Source: Epiperipatus broadwayi (Eukaryota > Onychophora > Udeonychophora > Euonychophora > Peripatidae). From it: a DNA stretch of 64,000 bases. The translations under genes and the position numbers were made by a program. Under the pieces are notes generated by a model that saw only the letters and a list, made by a program, of their open reading frames with translations, did no database searches and was not told the DNA's origin. This document shows, piece after piece, positions 47,959-61,345 of this stretch. The number at the start of each line of letters is the position of its first letter. Within the stretch, counting starts at the first letter, position 1. The stretch spans positions 2,236,001 to 2,300,000 of the forward strand of contig JAQFVV010012509.1 in NCBI GenBank assembly GCA_028023455.1, written 5' to 3'.

Positions 47959-50019
47959 AATATTAGAAATGCTTATTGATTACACATATTGATTTTGTTT
48001 TATGTGTAATATAAGATGTGGCAAGCCATTTCAAATGACATAAAGATGTTAATATTTTAAAACTGTTCATTGTTTCAAAAGTGAAGTATTCATTTATAAA
48101 CATTTAACCAAAACCTTAATTATAGGTGTGTGAAAGAATGTAAATTGATGTAGGAGAGAGTTTCTACCATGTTATAGATTACTCAGTAATAGACTCTATG
48201 TACACATTAAGAATATTTAAGTTAACAGCAAAGTTGGCTTTAAAAGCATTATTTTATGAGAAAATATCCCTTATGAGTTATTTTCCTATGTTTGAAGTTT
48301 CATAATTGTATGATATTTTCTAGAAGTCAGATTGCAATCAGAATAATTGTGAAAGGAATATTTAAAACAATGATAGAAACATATTAATGTTTAATTTTTA
48401 TATGACTTTTATAATTCTCCATATGACGTGGACAAGTATATATATATATTATTAATCCAGATATCATCTGGTTAATCACAGTGTTGAATCAGTATTATTT
48501 TTCTTTAATACAAATATATTTACTTCAATGTAGTATGCAAATATAACTTATCAGATAAGGATGAATGCATGATTTAAATCTACTATGTGCATGTTTTAAA
48601 GATATTATTTTACTGTAAGCTTTGTGGGAAAATTATTTTAGCATTTGTTATGCAATCTATTATTATTTCAGAGAGCTTATTAACTTAGTAGTTGCATGTG
48701 CATAAGCTAAACAAAAATATTACCTGTTGTGTAGCATGTACATGCATTTGTTGATGTATCAGATATAATACATAAATGATGCCATATAGATAATAGACAT
48801 TATGCCAGAAAAATTAGTTCTAATTAAATTGAAATGAAACATACTTAAGTTAAAGTGAAACAATTAGAAAATAAAGTTAGTTATAACATATTTTAAAGTT
48901 TTAATATCAGATGAGTAGTATATAATTAATTTGAAAGAATAATTTGAAGGGTCAAGCAAAGCTTGTAATATTTCTAGAAATAAATAATTAACCTTTAGAA
49001 ATGCAGTATAATTGTTATTTCAAAAGCATTTAAGTGAAACCTTCATTTGTAAATGTAAAGTCAAAATACCATAGAAAGTCCATAATAAATGTTCAATTAT
49101 ATATTCATGCCTATTGACTCATAAATATTTTTATTTTATTTCCTTTTCATAAATAGAAAATATATTACAAAATGAGATGTTTTAAAATCTAATAAACCAT
49201 CTATGCTTTGCATGAATTTAGTGATGCGTTACTGAAATAAAAGGAAGATAATTATGTCATCACCATACTAAAGTAATCATAGTCATATTTGAAGGTTAAA
49301 CATCGCCTTTCTCATAATATGCATATTTTCCCAATCACAACCAGCTTATTATCATACACCGACCATGACTCCATCTTATAATGCAAGCTAAAAAAAAAAA
49401 TCAAATCAGATGTCACATGACCTAATTTAATAAGCTTGTATTTACAAATGTATACAAGTTATCCTTCATGTCCTTAATAACTACTTTCATCTAGAGTTTA
49501 CATGAATATTTCAAATATAAGGATCAGGCAATCCAAAACAACATATATAAATACATATTTTAATCCTGTGCAGTTTAGTACAATGATAGTGATGGAACTG
49601 AGAGTTAAAGATTCTTGAACCAAAGCTCAATCTGCCACTTCTGGAGTTTGAATGTCACACAGCTTCACAAGCCAATAAATATTCAATCATTTTTTAATAG
49701 TGATTACTCAAATTTTCTTTTTAAGAAATCATATTTTTTAACAAGACAGTTTATTCATAGTAATCATTTTTTAAAACAACAACAACAAAAAATCAACAAC
49801 ACAAAATTTAACAATGCGTTTCAAGAATTAACTATTTATTTGACTCCAATTCTTTCAATTATTATAAATTGCTTGAATCCAAAACATTAATATGTTTTAA
49901 ATCTCAGACTACTAACTTGTTAGACAGAAGGAAAAAAATTGCAATATGTGACTGCTGGATAAAAAGGGTATTGGATCCAAAAACTTCCAGCTGCCCTAGA
50001 GGCAAGTTCAAAATTCATT

Positions 50020-50130
50020 GATAAAGGCTTTCAACCAGAAACTAGTCTGGAGATATAGATAAGATAGCAGTGGATAAAGATTTAATAAGAACTACATTTA
50101 ATATCTATTGATTACTCAAGCTTACAATAA
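50020..50130 (+). repeat. Diverged LINE-tail copy
   Basis: CATTGATAAAGGCTTTCAAC, then CAGAAACTAGTCTGGAGATA and TCTATTGATTACTCAAGCTT identify a decayed member of the same family. Confidence 0.65.
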
Positions 50131-50735
50131 ACAATAGAACTGATATGAAATAAGTAAATATTTGAAAATTATTTTTAATAAATACATAAATGATTCTTTT
50201 TAAAAAAGTAAACAAATGATCAATTGCTTGGGAGATCATAACACAATCAAACACTAAAATTGACAGACTGAATTTCAAATCAAAAATCTTTAGTTTGAAG
50301 CCTATATCATTCTACCAGCTAATGATTATTAATCAATCCTTATAAAGTTAGAAGTTATTCATTTCTTTTAGCGCTATATGTAGACTTTAAATTTAATAAT
50401 TCAAATACATCTAAATAGTTTACATATAAGTTCATGACAATCTCCATTTTTAAAAATCTGTCTACATATGTATCACAATATTATTTATTCACATTTACAT
50501 TTCAACCGTATGGTGGCTGACGTTGGGAGAAGGAAGAAAGTAATAATAATGGCTCACAATGACTGCAACCATATGACTGAAATAAATGAGAAATGTTACT
50601 TATATAAAAGCATAATACTCATATTCTCTGCCCACAAGCAACACACATTTGCACAATGACATGAATATAATTCTGCAGAATAGTTTTAAATGCTAAGGCT
50701 GCTTTTTATGATTAAAAACAATAAATGATATTTAC

Positions 50736-50885
50736 AGCGTATTTTACATCAGATAAATCAGCATTTCCAGATTGTAAAAACTCATAATACTCTTGCGCAT
50801 TATCAGTCGGATCTCCTTCACCATATGTAGCCATACAAAAAATAGCTAAAGAATTTTCTATGTCTGGTAACTTTGTTAGCTCTTC
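50736..50885 (-). CDS. POR: POR exon: FMN domain, ATYGEGDPTDNA loop
   Basis: A 150-bp, 50-codon exon, phase 0 at both ends, with acceptor AATAG and donor GCT/GTAAAT. It begins EELTKLPDIENSLAIF and contains CMATYGEGDPTDNAQEYYEF, equivalent to mammalian residues 120-169. ATYG (138-141) includes the tyrosine that stacks on the FMN isoalloxazine ring. The acidic GEGDPTDN loop is a hallmark of the POR family. It is separated from the previous exon by an 11.3-kb intron and from the next by a 6.7-kb intron. Confidence 0.97.
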
Positions 50886-53213
50886 CTATTAAAGAAACAA
50901 AACAAAGACATAATATAAATATAAATACCTTAAAAAAGACTATTATGAAATCATAAAATAATAAAAAAATAGTAATAAAAATGACGCAAGTGATTTATTT
51001 TAATTACCAATAAACAATTATGAAATCAAAATACGAATAAAATTTTTATTATGATCAATCATTAACAACATTCTGATAATAATCTTTTCATGTTTTGTTT
51101 CAATGAAAATCTGATAGTAATTAAAAAAAATTGATTAGTTTCCAGGAGATCATGTGGCATTTACAGACCATATTTTAAATAGCAGGAATCTTTAGCTCAA
51201 GTCCATCACCCTATAACATCACACAGCATAATAATAATTAACAAATACTAAATAAAAACATGTCAGCCATTTGCCAAATTGTAAACAAAAATCTTGATAT
51301 TCATAAGCTAAAAAGTATTAGATTTTTTTCAAAATATTACAATTGCTCTCCTCTGTAAAATAATACAGTCAGAGAGACTAATGCATTGTGTATCAGGGCT
51401 TTTGTATGAAATGCATACAGCATCCAAAATAATTATTAAAAAAAGCATTTATACTTATTTTTAAAAAATAGTACATTAATAATCTTATTATAAAATATAA
51501 TAAATATAATCAACTATGTTAATGAAAAGTTATATAATAAACATATTATTTTATATAAAAAAGCCTCTTTTGATAATGTTTCATTGCCCTCTCAGTCATA
51601 TATTATTGTGAAAGTTTTTTATATGAAATATTAGTTATTATATTATATAACATTTTTGGTGTTATTTATTTATTAATAATCTCCTGAATGTTTAAAAAGA
51701 GGAAACCAGCTGATAATTATTGTATTAAGAACGGGAGGGGGGCTCTAGCTGGGGTACACATATGATGCATTTTTAAAATCTTGTATTGAGATAATTTTAA
51801 CTAATAAAGAAGATTTGCACTGAAGTACCTATTTAAAATAAAAGTATAGTATTTAATAAAAATGCGTAAAATATATGGTTGGTATCTCAACTTCTAAAGC
51901 TCTGAAAGGTTATTGATCCATACTTAATATGAAAATCAATAAAAAAACTAATATATTCAGAGTATTCACATGAAATTATTAAGTACAAATATAACAGTTA
52001 TAAATGTATCAACATCAAAACAAAGTAGTTTAAAACCATTTGTAAATTAAAGCAAATATTTAGAAATAAAATGGTCCTTATTAAAAACCCTTTCTTGATA
52101 TAAGTGAAACAAACTGAATAATCTAAACTATAAAAAAAAAAAAAAAACACAAAATAAAAGTCACAATGACTTTCAGTAATAAAAGCGTATAATATTACAA
52201 ATGCATTTTGTGTTTTTACAATTAGCATAATTTACTCAACTGATAAACACAAATTAAATTGAGACCTTTAAAAGAGTTAGATACTCATCTGCTGTAAGTG
52301 ACAGTAAAAATATAAAAATCAGTTTAAAAACTGAATTCATTAATATTATTTAAAAAGTGAGAAAACGAAGTATACAATGTCTTACAATTTATAAATATAA
52401 AGCTTATTAAATGTTTTTTTTATAAACTGTAATATATGTAAGCAAGGAAGAATGAATCAAATAATTCAACTAATAAATTAAAACCAAAGAGTAATTATTA
52501 TAAAAATTTTAAATGTATTCAAACCATAAGCCAATAGGATAAAATTTTGATAAGACATTTAAATTGCAGATCATTCAGTGAACCTAAAGTGTTTAAAACA
52601 TAATATTCATTCTATTAAAATTTAAAAATAATATCCATATAAGCGTTGATTCCTAAGAAATTAATTAAATTTGATCTGACGATGGATGAAATTATGTATG
52701 TGCAGATATATCCAAAAAATAATAATAATAATAATGCTATTATTTCTGACCTTATCTAACCATATGTTCAGTGGATAACATCCCTCATTATTTTCTTACT
52801 GTGAGAACAATATTAAATATATTGAACAAAAACTATAAATCTTTTTTTTTTCCTACCGAAAAACATTTTACATAATGTGAAATGATGAAGGTTTTTGAAA
52901 CATTACCATAAAGAAAGCTTGCATGAAGTTAACTTCATTAAAAACTATCTACAGTGATTTTAGCCCACACAAGTAAGATTTAGAAAAGAAATGTATAGAA
53001 ATAATATATGATAAAAAGTGAAATTCTGAAAATACTTGATATTATGTTGCACAATATCATCATTGTTATATTCTTTCTATAGATAATTAACAATACATTT
53101 GAAAGAGTATTACTTCAAATGAAAAAAACAACCCAGAAGTCCAGATAAAGCAGTAACTGCAAGTGTTTATGAGGGTATGTAGTACATCACAATATTGACT
53201 AATGAACGTTTCT

Positions 53214-53300
53214 GCTCTATGCAGTTTAAGTCAGTGGTAAAAAGATAGACTTGGAGATAAAAATTTCAGGATTGATTCCCACATGAATAATAATAAAAAA
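53214..53300 (+). repeat. Possible tRNA-derived SINE head
   Basis: AAGTCAGTGGTAAA resembles an RNA polymerase III A-box and GGATTGATTCCC (53269-53280) a B-box about 40 bp later. An A-rich tail follows. Weaker relatives starting ATGCAG(C/T)TTAG occur near 45618 and 49567. Too degenerate for a real tRNA. Confidence 0.4.
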
Positions 53301-54029
53301 AAACTTCTTGTAGTCATTTGAATAAAACTGTCGCATTCAATCTACCACAACAATAACTTAAAACATCACATAACTTTCCAAACAACTAACTATACAATTA
53401 TTATTAGGGGTTCTTTGTTAGGCTGTCTTCAAGCATATATATATATAAATCAACAAAAGTGTGATTAGAATACAATAGTAATAAAATAATTATATTTTTG
53501 AGACTTGACTTCATAATATATTAATATTTTACATTTGGTGTTCAGGATATAAAATTGATAAAAACATATTTCTGACAAAATACAATTCAGTTTGCCTTTT
53601 TATTTATTGCTCTGTTCTAATACAAACTATAGATTAAAAAAAAAAAAACTATTTAGAATAATTTAATGTGCTTCCAAATTATTTGATTTACAAGGATATT
53701 TAAACTATTAAGTCTGCTACTTGGCCTACATTTTTCAGAATAGTTTGAATTGGATTTTAATCACCTGATATATATCTTTCTACTTGATAAAAAATTAGAA
53801 ATAAGTTTTAATCATTTATTTTTAATATATTAAAAATAATATGATTGCAGTATCATAAAACATAATGTCTGAATATACAATTATATATTTAATAATAATA
53901 AAACCAGCATAAATTATAGAAAACCATTTCCAGTCATTACTTAGTCACTGGAGAATGAAGTCATTTCCACATATGATATATTTTTTTCTAATCCACAGCT
54001 TTTTATAACATATCATTCCAAAAATTGCT

Positions 54030-54260
54030 ATATTTTATCTATAGATCCATTGTCAACCATACCAGGCAAGCTCCATTTTGGCCTAATTCTTTCAACAATG
54101 TCAGTAATACCTATTAATTCTCTTATTAATGTGTTTCATTTTGATCCCTCTTGTTAATACCAAGATAATCCCTCCATTTTTCACTATGTGAAAAGTGATC
54201 TTTATATTTGTTCTTAAATGCCTATGTCTGAGGTCCATAAAATAAACATCTGTAAAATAT
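54030..54260 (-). pseudogene. LINE C-terminal relic
   Basis: Minus-strand translation yields KCLFYGPQT, then LGINKRDQNETH, then a degenerate LLTLLKELGQN. These correspond to the (I)YGSETW and LGVTRRDRKRN motifs of the LINE family in the same order. Only this central tail region survives. Confidence 0.55.
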
Positions 54261-55089
54261 ATTTGTTAAAATTCTGCTTTTCAGGTAGAAATTGAGTCAT
54301 TTGTATGTAAACCACTCTATCCAATTTAATATATTACTTAATTAATTTAAATTATTACATTTCCATTTGTAATAATATATATTCAGTTAACTTCTTCTAA
54401 ATCATGGATATTATTTTTCTTATTTTCTGAAAAGTCAATGAATATTAATTGAATTGTTTTAGTATTTATCTTTAATATTTTTAATTTGTTTCATCTGTTA
54501 ATTATGATGGCATTTCTAATGTTATGAGACATTATCTATGACCCCCCTCTCACACACACACATACACACCTGTTGCAAAATCTAAATAACATAAGTAATC
54601 TTCATTTATTTTTACTCTTTTGCTTCCCATTTTAATTTAAACTGCTATAAAAGTTTTAGAAAAATGAAATCATCATATGCAAGCTCTTTGCAATATTAAT
54701 TTTTGAATGTCATGAAGTAGATAAAAAAATCAATGACGGTTGGTTCCAGAATTAAAAAATATTCTGAATCTGTATCATATTTCATAGTTTTTAAATATAA
54801 AAAAAAATATGTACAAAATCAAGGATTTTTTTTTTTTTAGTCCACAAATTCAATGTACATTTAAATATATATACCATATCCATATTTTTTCAGCAAGTCT
54901 TGTTTATTGTGAAACCAAAATTTTAATATATATATATCAATCATATAGTTTCACCTATTAGTTCCACCAAAATTTTACCAAGGTAATTATAACTAGTCTC
55001 AGCAAACTTTGAATTTTTAATTAACCAAAAAAAAAAAAAGCTGGATTTAAAAATGGTTTTAGTACAGTAAATCACATCCAAATATTGGA

Positions 55090-56080
55090 ATAAGTTATAG
55101 AAAAGACCAATTAATATGAATTGCCATTATGATTTGGATTTGTAGATTATGAAAATGCATTTGTTTCTATAAAGGATTTCTTCAGTGATTATATTAAGGC
55201 ATTGAATCATCAAGGTATAGACCCAGGATATTGTCATATTCTGAAGAATATTTATAAAAATACAAAAGCAACAATTAGATTACATATTCATACTAGAAAG
55301 ATTAATATTGAAAAAGGTGTATGGCAGAGTGACACTGTATCTCCAAAACTTTTTTAGGCAGTTTTGCTTTAGAACCTCAGGAAATGTTGCAAGAGTTATC
55401 AGATGAAAGTAAGAAAGTAGAACTAAAGGTAAATGTTAAAATGGATAAAATAATGTCAATGGATTTTTTCAAAAGACGAAAATAATGATTGATACTGATG
55501 AGTTAGAAGAAGTTAACAACTACAAATAGCTTGCCCAAATTATTACTACAGATGGAAACTTAATGGATGAAATTAATAGTAGAATTAAACTTGGTTGGAG
55601 TGCTTTCGATAGAAATAACTTCATATTAAAAGGAAATATAACCATATGTTTGAAAAAAAAAAAAAGATTCTTAATAAGTTCTACTTATGGATCTGAGACT
55701 TGAACATTTAACTGAAGAGCAATACAGAGACTTCAGACTACTCAACAAAGTATGAAGAAATATATGTTTGAAGTAACAAAAAGAGATCAAAAACAAAATT
55801 TATTGGTGAGAGAACAAATAGATATTACTAACATCATTGAAAGAATTAAGACTTAAAATAATATTGGATTGGATATTATACTAGAAAAGATAGATAATCA
55901 GTTAAAAACCTAAACTGAATTCCAAGAGATTATAAAAGACCTAGAAAGAAACCATTATGTGAGATGGATGAATGAAATAAGGAAGTGTGCTGAACAATGT
56001 GAGGCTAGAGATCAAAAACGATGGATTTAATTTGGAGACTTTATCTTACAGTGATATCTTATAATCATTTTCAAGGTCTA
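55090..56080 (+). mobile_element. LINE relic with part of the reverse transcriptase
   Basis: 55140-55360 encodes LDYENAFVSIKDFFSDYIKA then KGVWQSDTVSPKLF, the reverse transcriptase motifs (F-x-D-Y-x-K-A-F-D-S and R-Q-G-D-x-x-S-P-x-L-F). The catalytic Y-A-D-D segment is deleted. Downstream come YLAQIITTDGNLMDEINSRI, the AIQRLQTTQQSMKKYMF block and the C-terminal tail to about 56050. Several stops and frameshifts show it is dead. Same family as 9.95-11.6 kb, but the best-preserved RT portion in the window. Confidence 0.75.
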
Positions 56081-58998
56081 TAGTTACTTTTAGTATAATT
56101 TATAATTTAAATAAATTATAGTGAAAATAAGTGTGTAAAGAATAAACTTTGAAAAAATGTATGTGATGATATATAAAGTGAATTTTCAATATCTGATACT
56201 TCCCTGTTTTTTGAAGGGAATAAAGAAAATAAATTACAAATATATAAAAATGATAGAATGTAAATCATTTTAAAATTATATAAAACAATTTAATGATTAT
56301 TCACTGAAATACAACGTACATAAAATTTATTTAAATATTAGCTTTATTAAGGTATATAAACCAGATATAATTCAAAGTACACAATATTTATAATTTGCAA
56401 CAAATGGGTGTACACATATATAAACAATATGTACATGCATCTAACTTTAATATAATAAATATGTACAGTCCTAATATTTTCTTAAATAAACAAATGAATT
56501 GACACTTATTTTCTTATCTCTGAAAATGATAACATTTAAAATAAAAACTTGAAAACTAAATTTAAATATATAGCAAAATTCTTTCTAAAATCAAATAGAA
56601 TGTATAAAAAATATTTTATAACAAATAATTTATTTTATTTAGTGTGCAGTAAGAAGCCAAAAATAATTGTTTTCTTCAACCACAATTGTAGTAATTATAT
56701 TTAACTTGAAATAAAAGCCTGCAATTAATTAATCCAATCACTAGTTATAAAAAGTGGGAATTGAATTAATTAATTTCTGGTTCCCCCATGTTTTTATTTC
56801 AGGTTAAATATAAATACTTCAATTGTGATTGTTATTTTTGGCTTTTTAATACATAGTAAATAAAAGTATCTTTTTAATTATTTTAATCTTAATTAAATCA
56901 TGCAATAAAAATAGACTCCATTATTATTAAACGAAAAAAGCATTTTTAAAAAAGAAACTTTTATAATCAAAAGAAATTAATATTTGTTTTTATTTCTATT
57001 TGAATTTTCTGTAAACAGCTTTTTTTTATTTTAAACATTCCATCTTCTTTGTGCACATCATTGAAAACTTCAATTCCCCTCACTATTACATTAAACAAAT
57101 GAGGGAACTACTATAAAATATTTCATTGTCATATTGCACTGCCATTGATTTCTAACATATGTACAAAATTTGAAGGGAATTCATTTGATAGAAATCAATA
57201 GTTTCTAATTTAAATAAGTGGTTTTTTTTTAAAAAGTGGTAAACAAATCCAGTTATTATATCTCTGAATAATAATTTAAATAAGAATACATGATCATATC
57301 CTGAAGAGTCAGAGCTGTAGCGGAAGCCCTTAGGTCTAATAATGTAAGATTTTATTGATCTTGTAAAGTATTTCAAGAATTTTTTGAAGAGTAAACCTCA
57401 TGTAGGCAGATCTTAGATGCAAGAGCTAGCATTTTTGTATACCAAACCATTACTCACTTCGAATAAATTGATTGTTCATTATAATAACGATTTAAAAATT
57501 ATGCTTACAATGAATACATCATCTGTTGAAACAAAATGGTGATGATTGTTTGCATAAATGAAGGCAAACTATTATGCAAGCATATAAATGAATTACGAAA
57601 AGACAAGATTGTAGACTTAATACCATTAATATTTAAAGACCCGGAATCTGATTCAAAATGTCAAACTGAAGAACCTAAACAAAAACTTGAGCTGGTTCAA
57701 CCTAATGAGAAATATTAAGTATGTGTGCCAAAAAATATTACCAGAAAAAAAGCAGATGTAAATCCACCTCCAGACCAGGTTAAAAAAAGAAAAAAAAAAC
57801 TGAGTTATCTTTGTGATTTTTTTTCCTGACATCAGAGAAAATCTAAATCTCTGAAGTAGAGGAAAATGTATTATGTCTGTGCAAGTATGTAGCTATATAA
57901 ATTTTAGTAAAAAATAAGTAAAATAAAACTCATCAAAGCAGCAAATAAAAAGAATTCGAATTTACAAAAAGATTAATCATGAACCCGAATAAAACAATTT
58001 TAACTAGATTCTTTAAAATCTCAAAAAAGATAAGTTAATTGAATTCAATTCTGATAAAGTCTAACTATAATTAATTAATTAATTAATAATAACTGAAAGT
58101 AGATTTATGCCGATGCATATATAGATTAAAAAAATATATATGTCAGCAGTATTTAGACACAAAGTAATTTTAATAATTTATCAATATGGTTGAGAATCAT
58201 TCAAGCAAAAATCACTTACTCATGAAAGCTACATGGGTGAACATGGAACTGCAAGACCATGTATTGGACGTCATTGTGTGTTGACTTAGAGCACTTCTAT
58301 CATAGAGATATTTGCCTCCAAATATTTACCGAAGCAAATCAGGGAACTTTACAGATCGCACCAATCTTCATTATGATTTTTGTATGCCTACAGGTTTGTA
58401 CATAGTTAAATTGAATATATATGATTTTGTAAAATTAATGATAATAATTATTTATATTTGTTATATATTACATATTAAATAATAATCACAAGTTGCCATA
58501 ATCTTATTAGTTTTTATCAGGGGATAATTTTATAAGTATATGACTGTTCTGAAGCATAAGAATCACTCAGAGATATAATACAATGTCATCTGTTCAGCAA
58601 GCCATTCTCAAGAATTGAATATCAACTATGCCAAGTATTTTCTTCAAAAGATAAACAGCAAAATTATTATAAAAAAATAAAAAATAATCAAAATTTTATT
58701 ATAATCGTTAATTACATATATATATATTGGTTGTTTAAAACAGATTACAGTTAATAAAAATAATTAATCAAATTGATTTTGAGTATTATAATCCAGCGAA
58801 TCAAAATTGTTCTCAGATGAAATTTGATTTTCATACCATTGCTATAATTTAAAAAACAACAACTTAGACCTATATTCATCTGAATTTTTATTGATGTTAT
58901 TTTCTGAATAATAAGTATTTAATATTTAATTAAGCTATTTTACTATGGATAAGAAGGTATAAAATTGTATTAATTTATTATTTTAAAAATAAATTTAG

Positions 58999-59259
58999 AT
59001 GTATGGTTCAAGTTTACAAATATTAATTACTAAACCAGTATATAAAAAGAAATTGAATTTAGGAAATTTAATCAATGATACAAAAAATATAGAAACTGAC
59101 AAAATGAATGGAATATATTTAATTGAATGTTTAAATTGTAAGAGGGAGGGGGGTAAGGTTTCATATATTGGTACAACTAAGAATAAATTAAAAACTAGAC
59201 TTAGACAATATTTGTATGACAAAAATTCAAATATTTACATTCATTGTAAAGGTTTAGGT
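58999..59259 (+). pseudogene. GIY-YIG endonuclease, N-terminal half
   Basis: 87 codons from the first ATG up to the hAT insertion. GIY (59110-59118) and YIG (59164-59172) are separated by a C-x-x-C pair, and the helix with the catalytic arginine (TRLRQY) follows. The frame runs into the transposon at 59260 and stops shortly after. The ATG is only the first in frame; the true element is longer upstream. Confidence 0.75.
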
Positions 59260-60086
59260 CAGTGGTGCCCAACCTTTAACTTGACGCGAGCCAGTTGAGA
59301 ATTTAAAAAAATTTGGGGAGCCACAATTATATATTACATTTTTCATATTACATTTATAAACATGGTACTTGGGTACTAAACCTGCAATGTAGGGAGATAG
59401 GTGGGGGGGGGGACGGCCTATTCACATTGGTATCAATCCGCCGTTTCTAATGTGGCCAAAATAACGTGTACACGGATCTTTCTCGATGAAAACATCAATA
59501 TATACAGCAAAATATATATGTGTACACGAATCTATCTCGATAAAAACAACTATTTACAGCACTAAACATCAATATATATATATACAGCAAAATATATACG
59601 TGTACACGGATAAAAACAACTGTTTACAGCACTAAACATCGATATATACAGCTAAATATATACGTGTACATGGATCTATCTCGATAAAAACTATTTCCAG
59701 CACTAAACACAATATATATACAGCACCAAACCAAACGTCTACAAGGATCTTTCTCGATAAAAACAACAATATATACAAGAGCACTAAACACAATATATAT
59801 ATAGCACCAAACCAAACGTGTACAGCAAAAAAAAAAAAAAAAAATGGTGTAATATGTTAAAAAGAAAAAAAAATGTAAATACATTTTATTTATTAAAAAT
59901 TTGGTAACATACATATAAATTACAATTACAGGAAAAATATATTTTATTTAATGTGAAACCTGACACTGCATATCGTTATTGTTTGTATTGTAAAAATGTT
60001 TACTTTTTTGAAGAGTGCAATTCGAGCCACATTAAACAGTTACGCGAGCCACATGTGACTCGCGAGCTACGGGTTGGGCATCCCTG
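59260..60086 (+). mobile_element. Non-autonomous hAT DNA transposon, 827 bp
   Basis: Starts CAGTGGTGCCCAACC and ends GGTTGGGCATCCCTG, terminal inverted repeats matching at 13 of 15 positions and typical of hAT elements. It is flanked by a perfect 8-bp target duplication GTTTAGGT (59252-59259 and 60087-60094). GCGAGCC motifs are repeated near both ends, as in hAT subterminal regions. It encodes no transposase. The interior is mostly a minisatellite. A 96-codon open stretch on the minus strand (59624-59914) is a by-product of that repeat. Strand is arbitrary. Confidence 0.92.
59466..59830. repeat. Minisatellite inside the hAT element
   Basis: About five diverged units of 56-81 bp, each containing GTGTACACGGATCT, CTCGATAAAAACAAC and ACAGCACTAAACA variants, with AT-dinucleotide spacers of varying length. 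Confidence 0.85.
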
Positions 60087-60094
60087 GTTTAGGT

Positions 60095-60241
60095 CATAAA
60101 GAATTTAGTATTAAAATGTTAGAAAGGGTTAATAATTACAGGGAAAGGATGGTTAAAGAATTTTTTTATATAAAAAAATATAATCCTACTCTAAATAGAA
60201 TTAATGGAGTAGATAAGGAATATAAATTACTGTATAATTAA
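60095..60241 (+). pseudogene. GIY-YIG endonuclease, C-terminal half
   Basis: 48 codons and a stop, from just after the second target duplication. KEFFYIKKYNPTLNRINGVD carries the metal-binding Glu and the conserved Asn of GIY-YIG nucleases. It is in phase with the first half once the insertion and one duplication are discounted. Confidence 0.75.
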
Positions 60242-61089
60242 AATAAATGCTTAATGGGTTTAGGTAAATTGTTAGAAGTTTTTTTGTATAAAAGAGAGAG
60301 AGAAGGAGGGGGGGATGTTTAAATTTGTTTTATATTCATTTAAATATATAGTTTAGGAATGTAGTTTTAAGATGGGTTTTAGATAAAATTTAAAGAAAGG
60401 GGGAGGTTTTTGAAAATTAGAGTTGGTATTTAAATTTGTATAGAAAGTTTCTTGGATGATTTTAAGATATATTTGTAATTTAACAATGTAAAAAAAAAAA
60501 AAAAAAAGAGTAATAAAATATAGCAGTGGGAGAAAAATGTAAGTAAAATATATGCTTAATATGTTTGTTATTATGTTAATGTAAGAGAAAGTTTTTATGT
60601 AATTGAAGTTTATTTATTGATATGTATTTAATATTGTTGCAGATCCTTGAAAATGACTGTATGAGATAAAACAGTTGAAACGTTGGAGTTTTGTATATAA
60701 ATGTATATATATGTTTAGTATTGAGATAAAAAATAAAGTTTTTGAAAAGAAAAAAGGAGAAGGATTTTTTATTTGTTGATAATTATAGCTTCTAAGAGTA
60801 CTAAATTCTCCATACATTATCTTAACCAAACTCTATAACTATCTAATTAAGCTTGAATAATCATTGAACACTAAATAATATAGAGCTACATAATCCTATC
60901 TATACCATTTGGTGTCAAGTGATTCCTCAAAGTTTATAGTAGATGATTCAAGAGTAGGTGAAGATAGCTGTTATTGGAAGCAAATGATAGTCAATACAAT
61001 ATTGTTGTTGGTATATCTTTTGTGATATCAAAAAATATTTTCACATTCTGCACAATAGATAATGATAAACATAAACCTAAGTAAAAAAT

Positions 61090-61321
61090 AATGAGGATTG
61101 TCAATTCCTCAACAAGCTTTGTGATAAATGCTTAGCCAGAGCCAGCATTTAAAATATGTAATGTCTGAACCTACCCTGGCATCTCTCTGAGGAGTGCCAA
61201 AGCACAAAACCATGGTCAGGGGTTTGGGAAGGGGGGGGAGTTCCTGACAGAGATATTTTAAATGCTGGCTCTGGCTAAGCATTTATCACAAAGCTTGTTG
61301 AGGAATTGGCAATCCTCATTG
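61090..61321. repeat. Near-perfect inverted repeat, arms 68 bp
   Basis: 61090-61157 and 61253-61320 are reverse complements with about one mismatch (TTGTCAATTCC against TTGCCAATTCC), spacer 95 bp with a run of Gs. The high arm identity suggests a young element or gene conversion. Confidence 0.9.
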
Positions 61322-61345
61322 TTTATAACTTACAAGCTTAAAAGA

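Larger units (their letters stand above)
44080..50735 (-). other. POR intron, 6.7 kb
   Basis: Contains the LINE tail fragment at 44755-44850, inverted repeats at 44958-45137 and 46800-47333, LINE-tail SINE copies at 46038-46230, 47824-47958 and about 50020-50130, and possible tRNA-like SINE heads at about 45618 and 49567. Nothing recognisable in 47974-49560. Confidence 0.75.
58999..60720 (+). mobile_element. Penelope-like element 3' part, split by a hAT insertion
   Basis: Encodes the GIY-YIG endonuclease domain characteristic of Penelope-like retroelements: NGIYLIECLNCK (59107 on), SYIGTTKNKLKTRLRQY (59161 on), then, after the inserted DNA transposon, KEFFYIKKYNPTLNR and a stop at 60239-60241. 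The catalytic Y, R, E and N positions are all present and neither half has an internal stop. The 3' untranslated part ends near ACAGTTGAAACGTTGG (about 60672-60687). No reverse transcriptase part is recognisable upstream, so the copy is 5'-truncated. Confidence 0.8.

Noticed and set aside
53214-53300. Possible intact tRNA gene
   Set aside because: A- and B-box-like strings are present, but the acceptor and anticodon stems do not pair; kept only as a SINE-head candidate.
57536-57718. 60-codon open stretch with a Lys/Glu/Pro-rich end
   Set aside because: Composition is mildly protein-like, but no homologue is recognised and no splice or start context is convincing.
60650-60687. Hammerhead-like motif at the Penelope 3' end (ACTGTATGAG ... 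GTTGAAACGTTGG)
   Set aside because: Resembles the known Penelope-type ribozyme position, but the first core strand has an inserted base and stem I cannot be formed; too degenerate to count.
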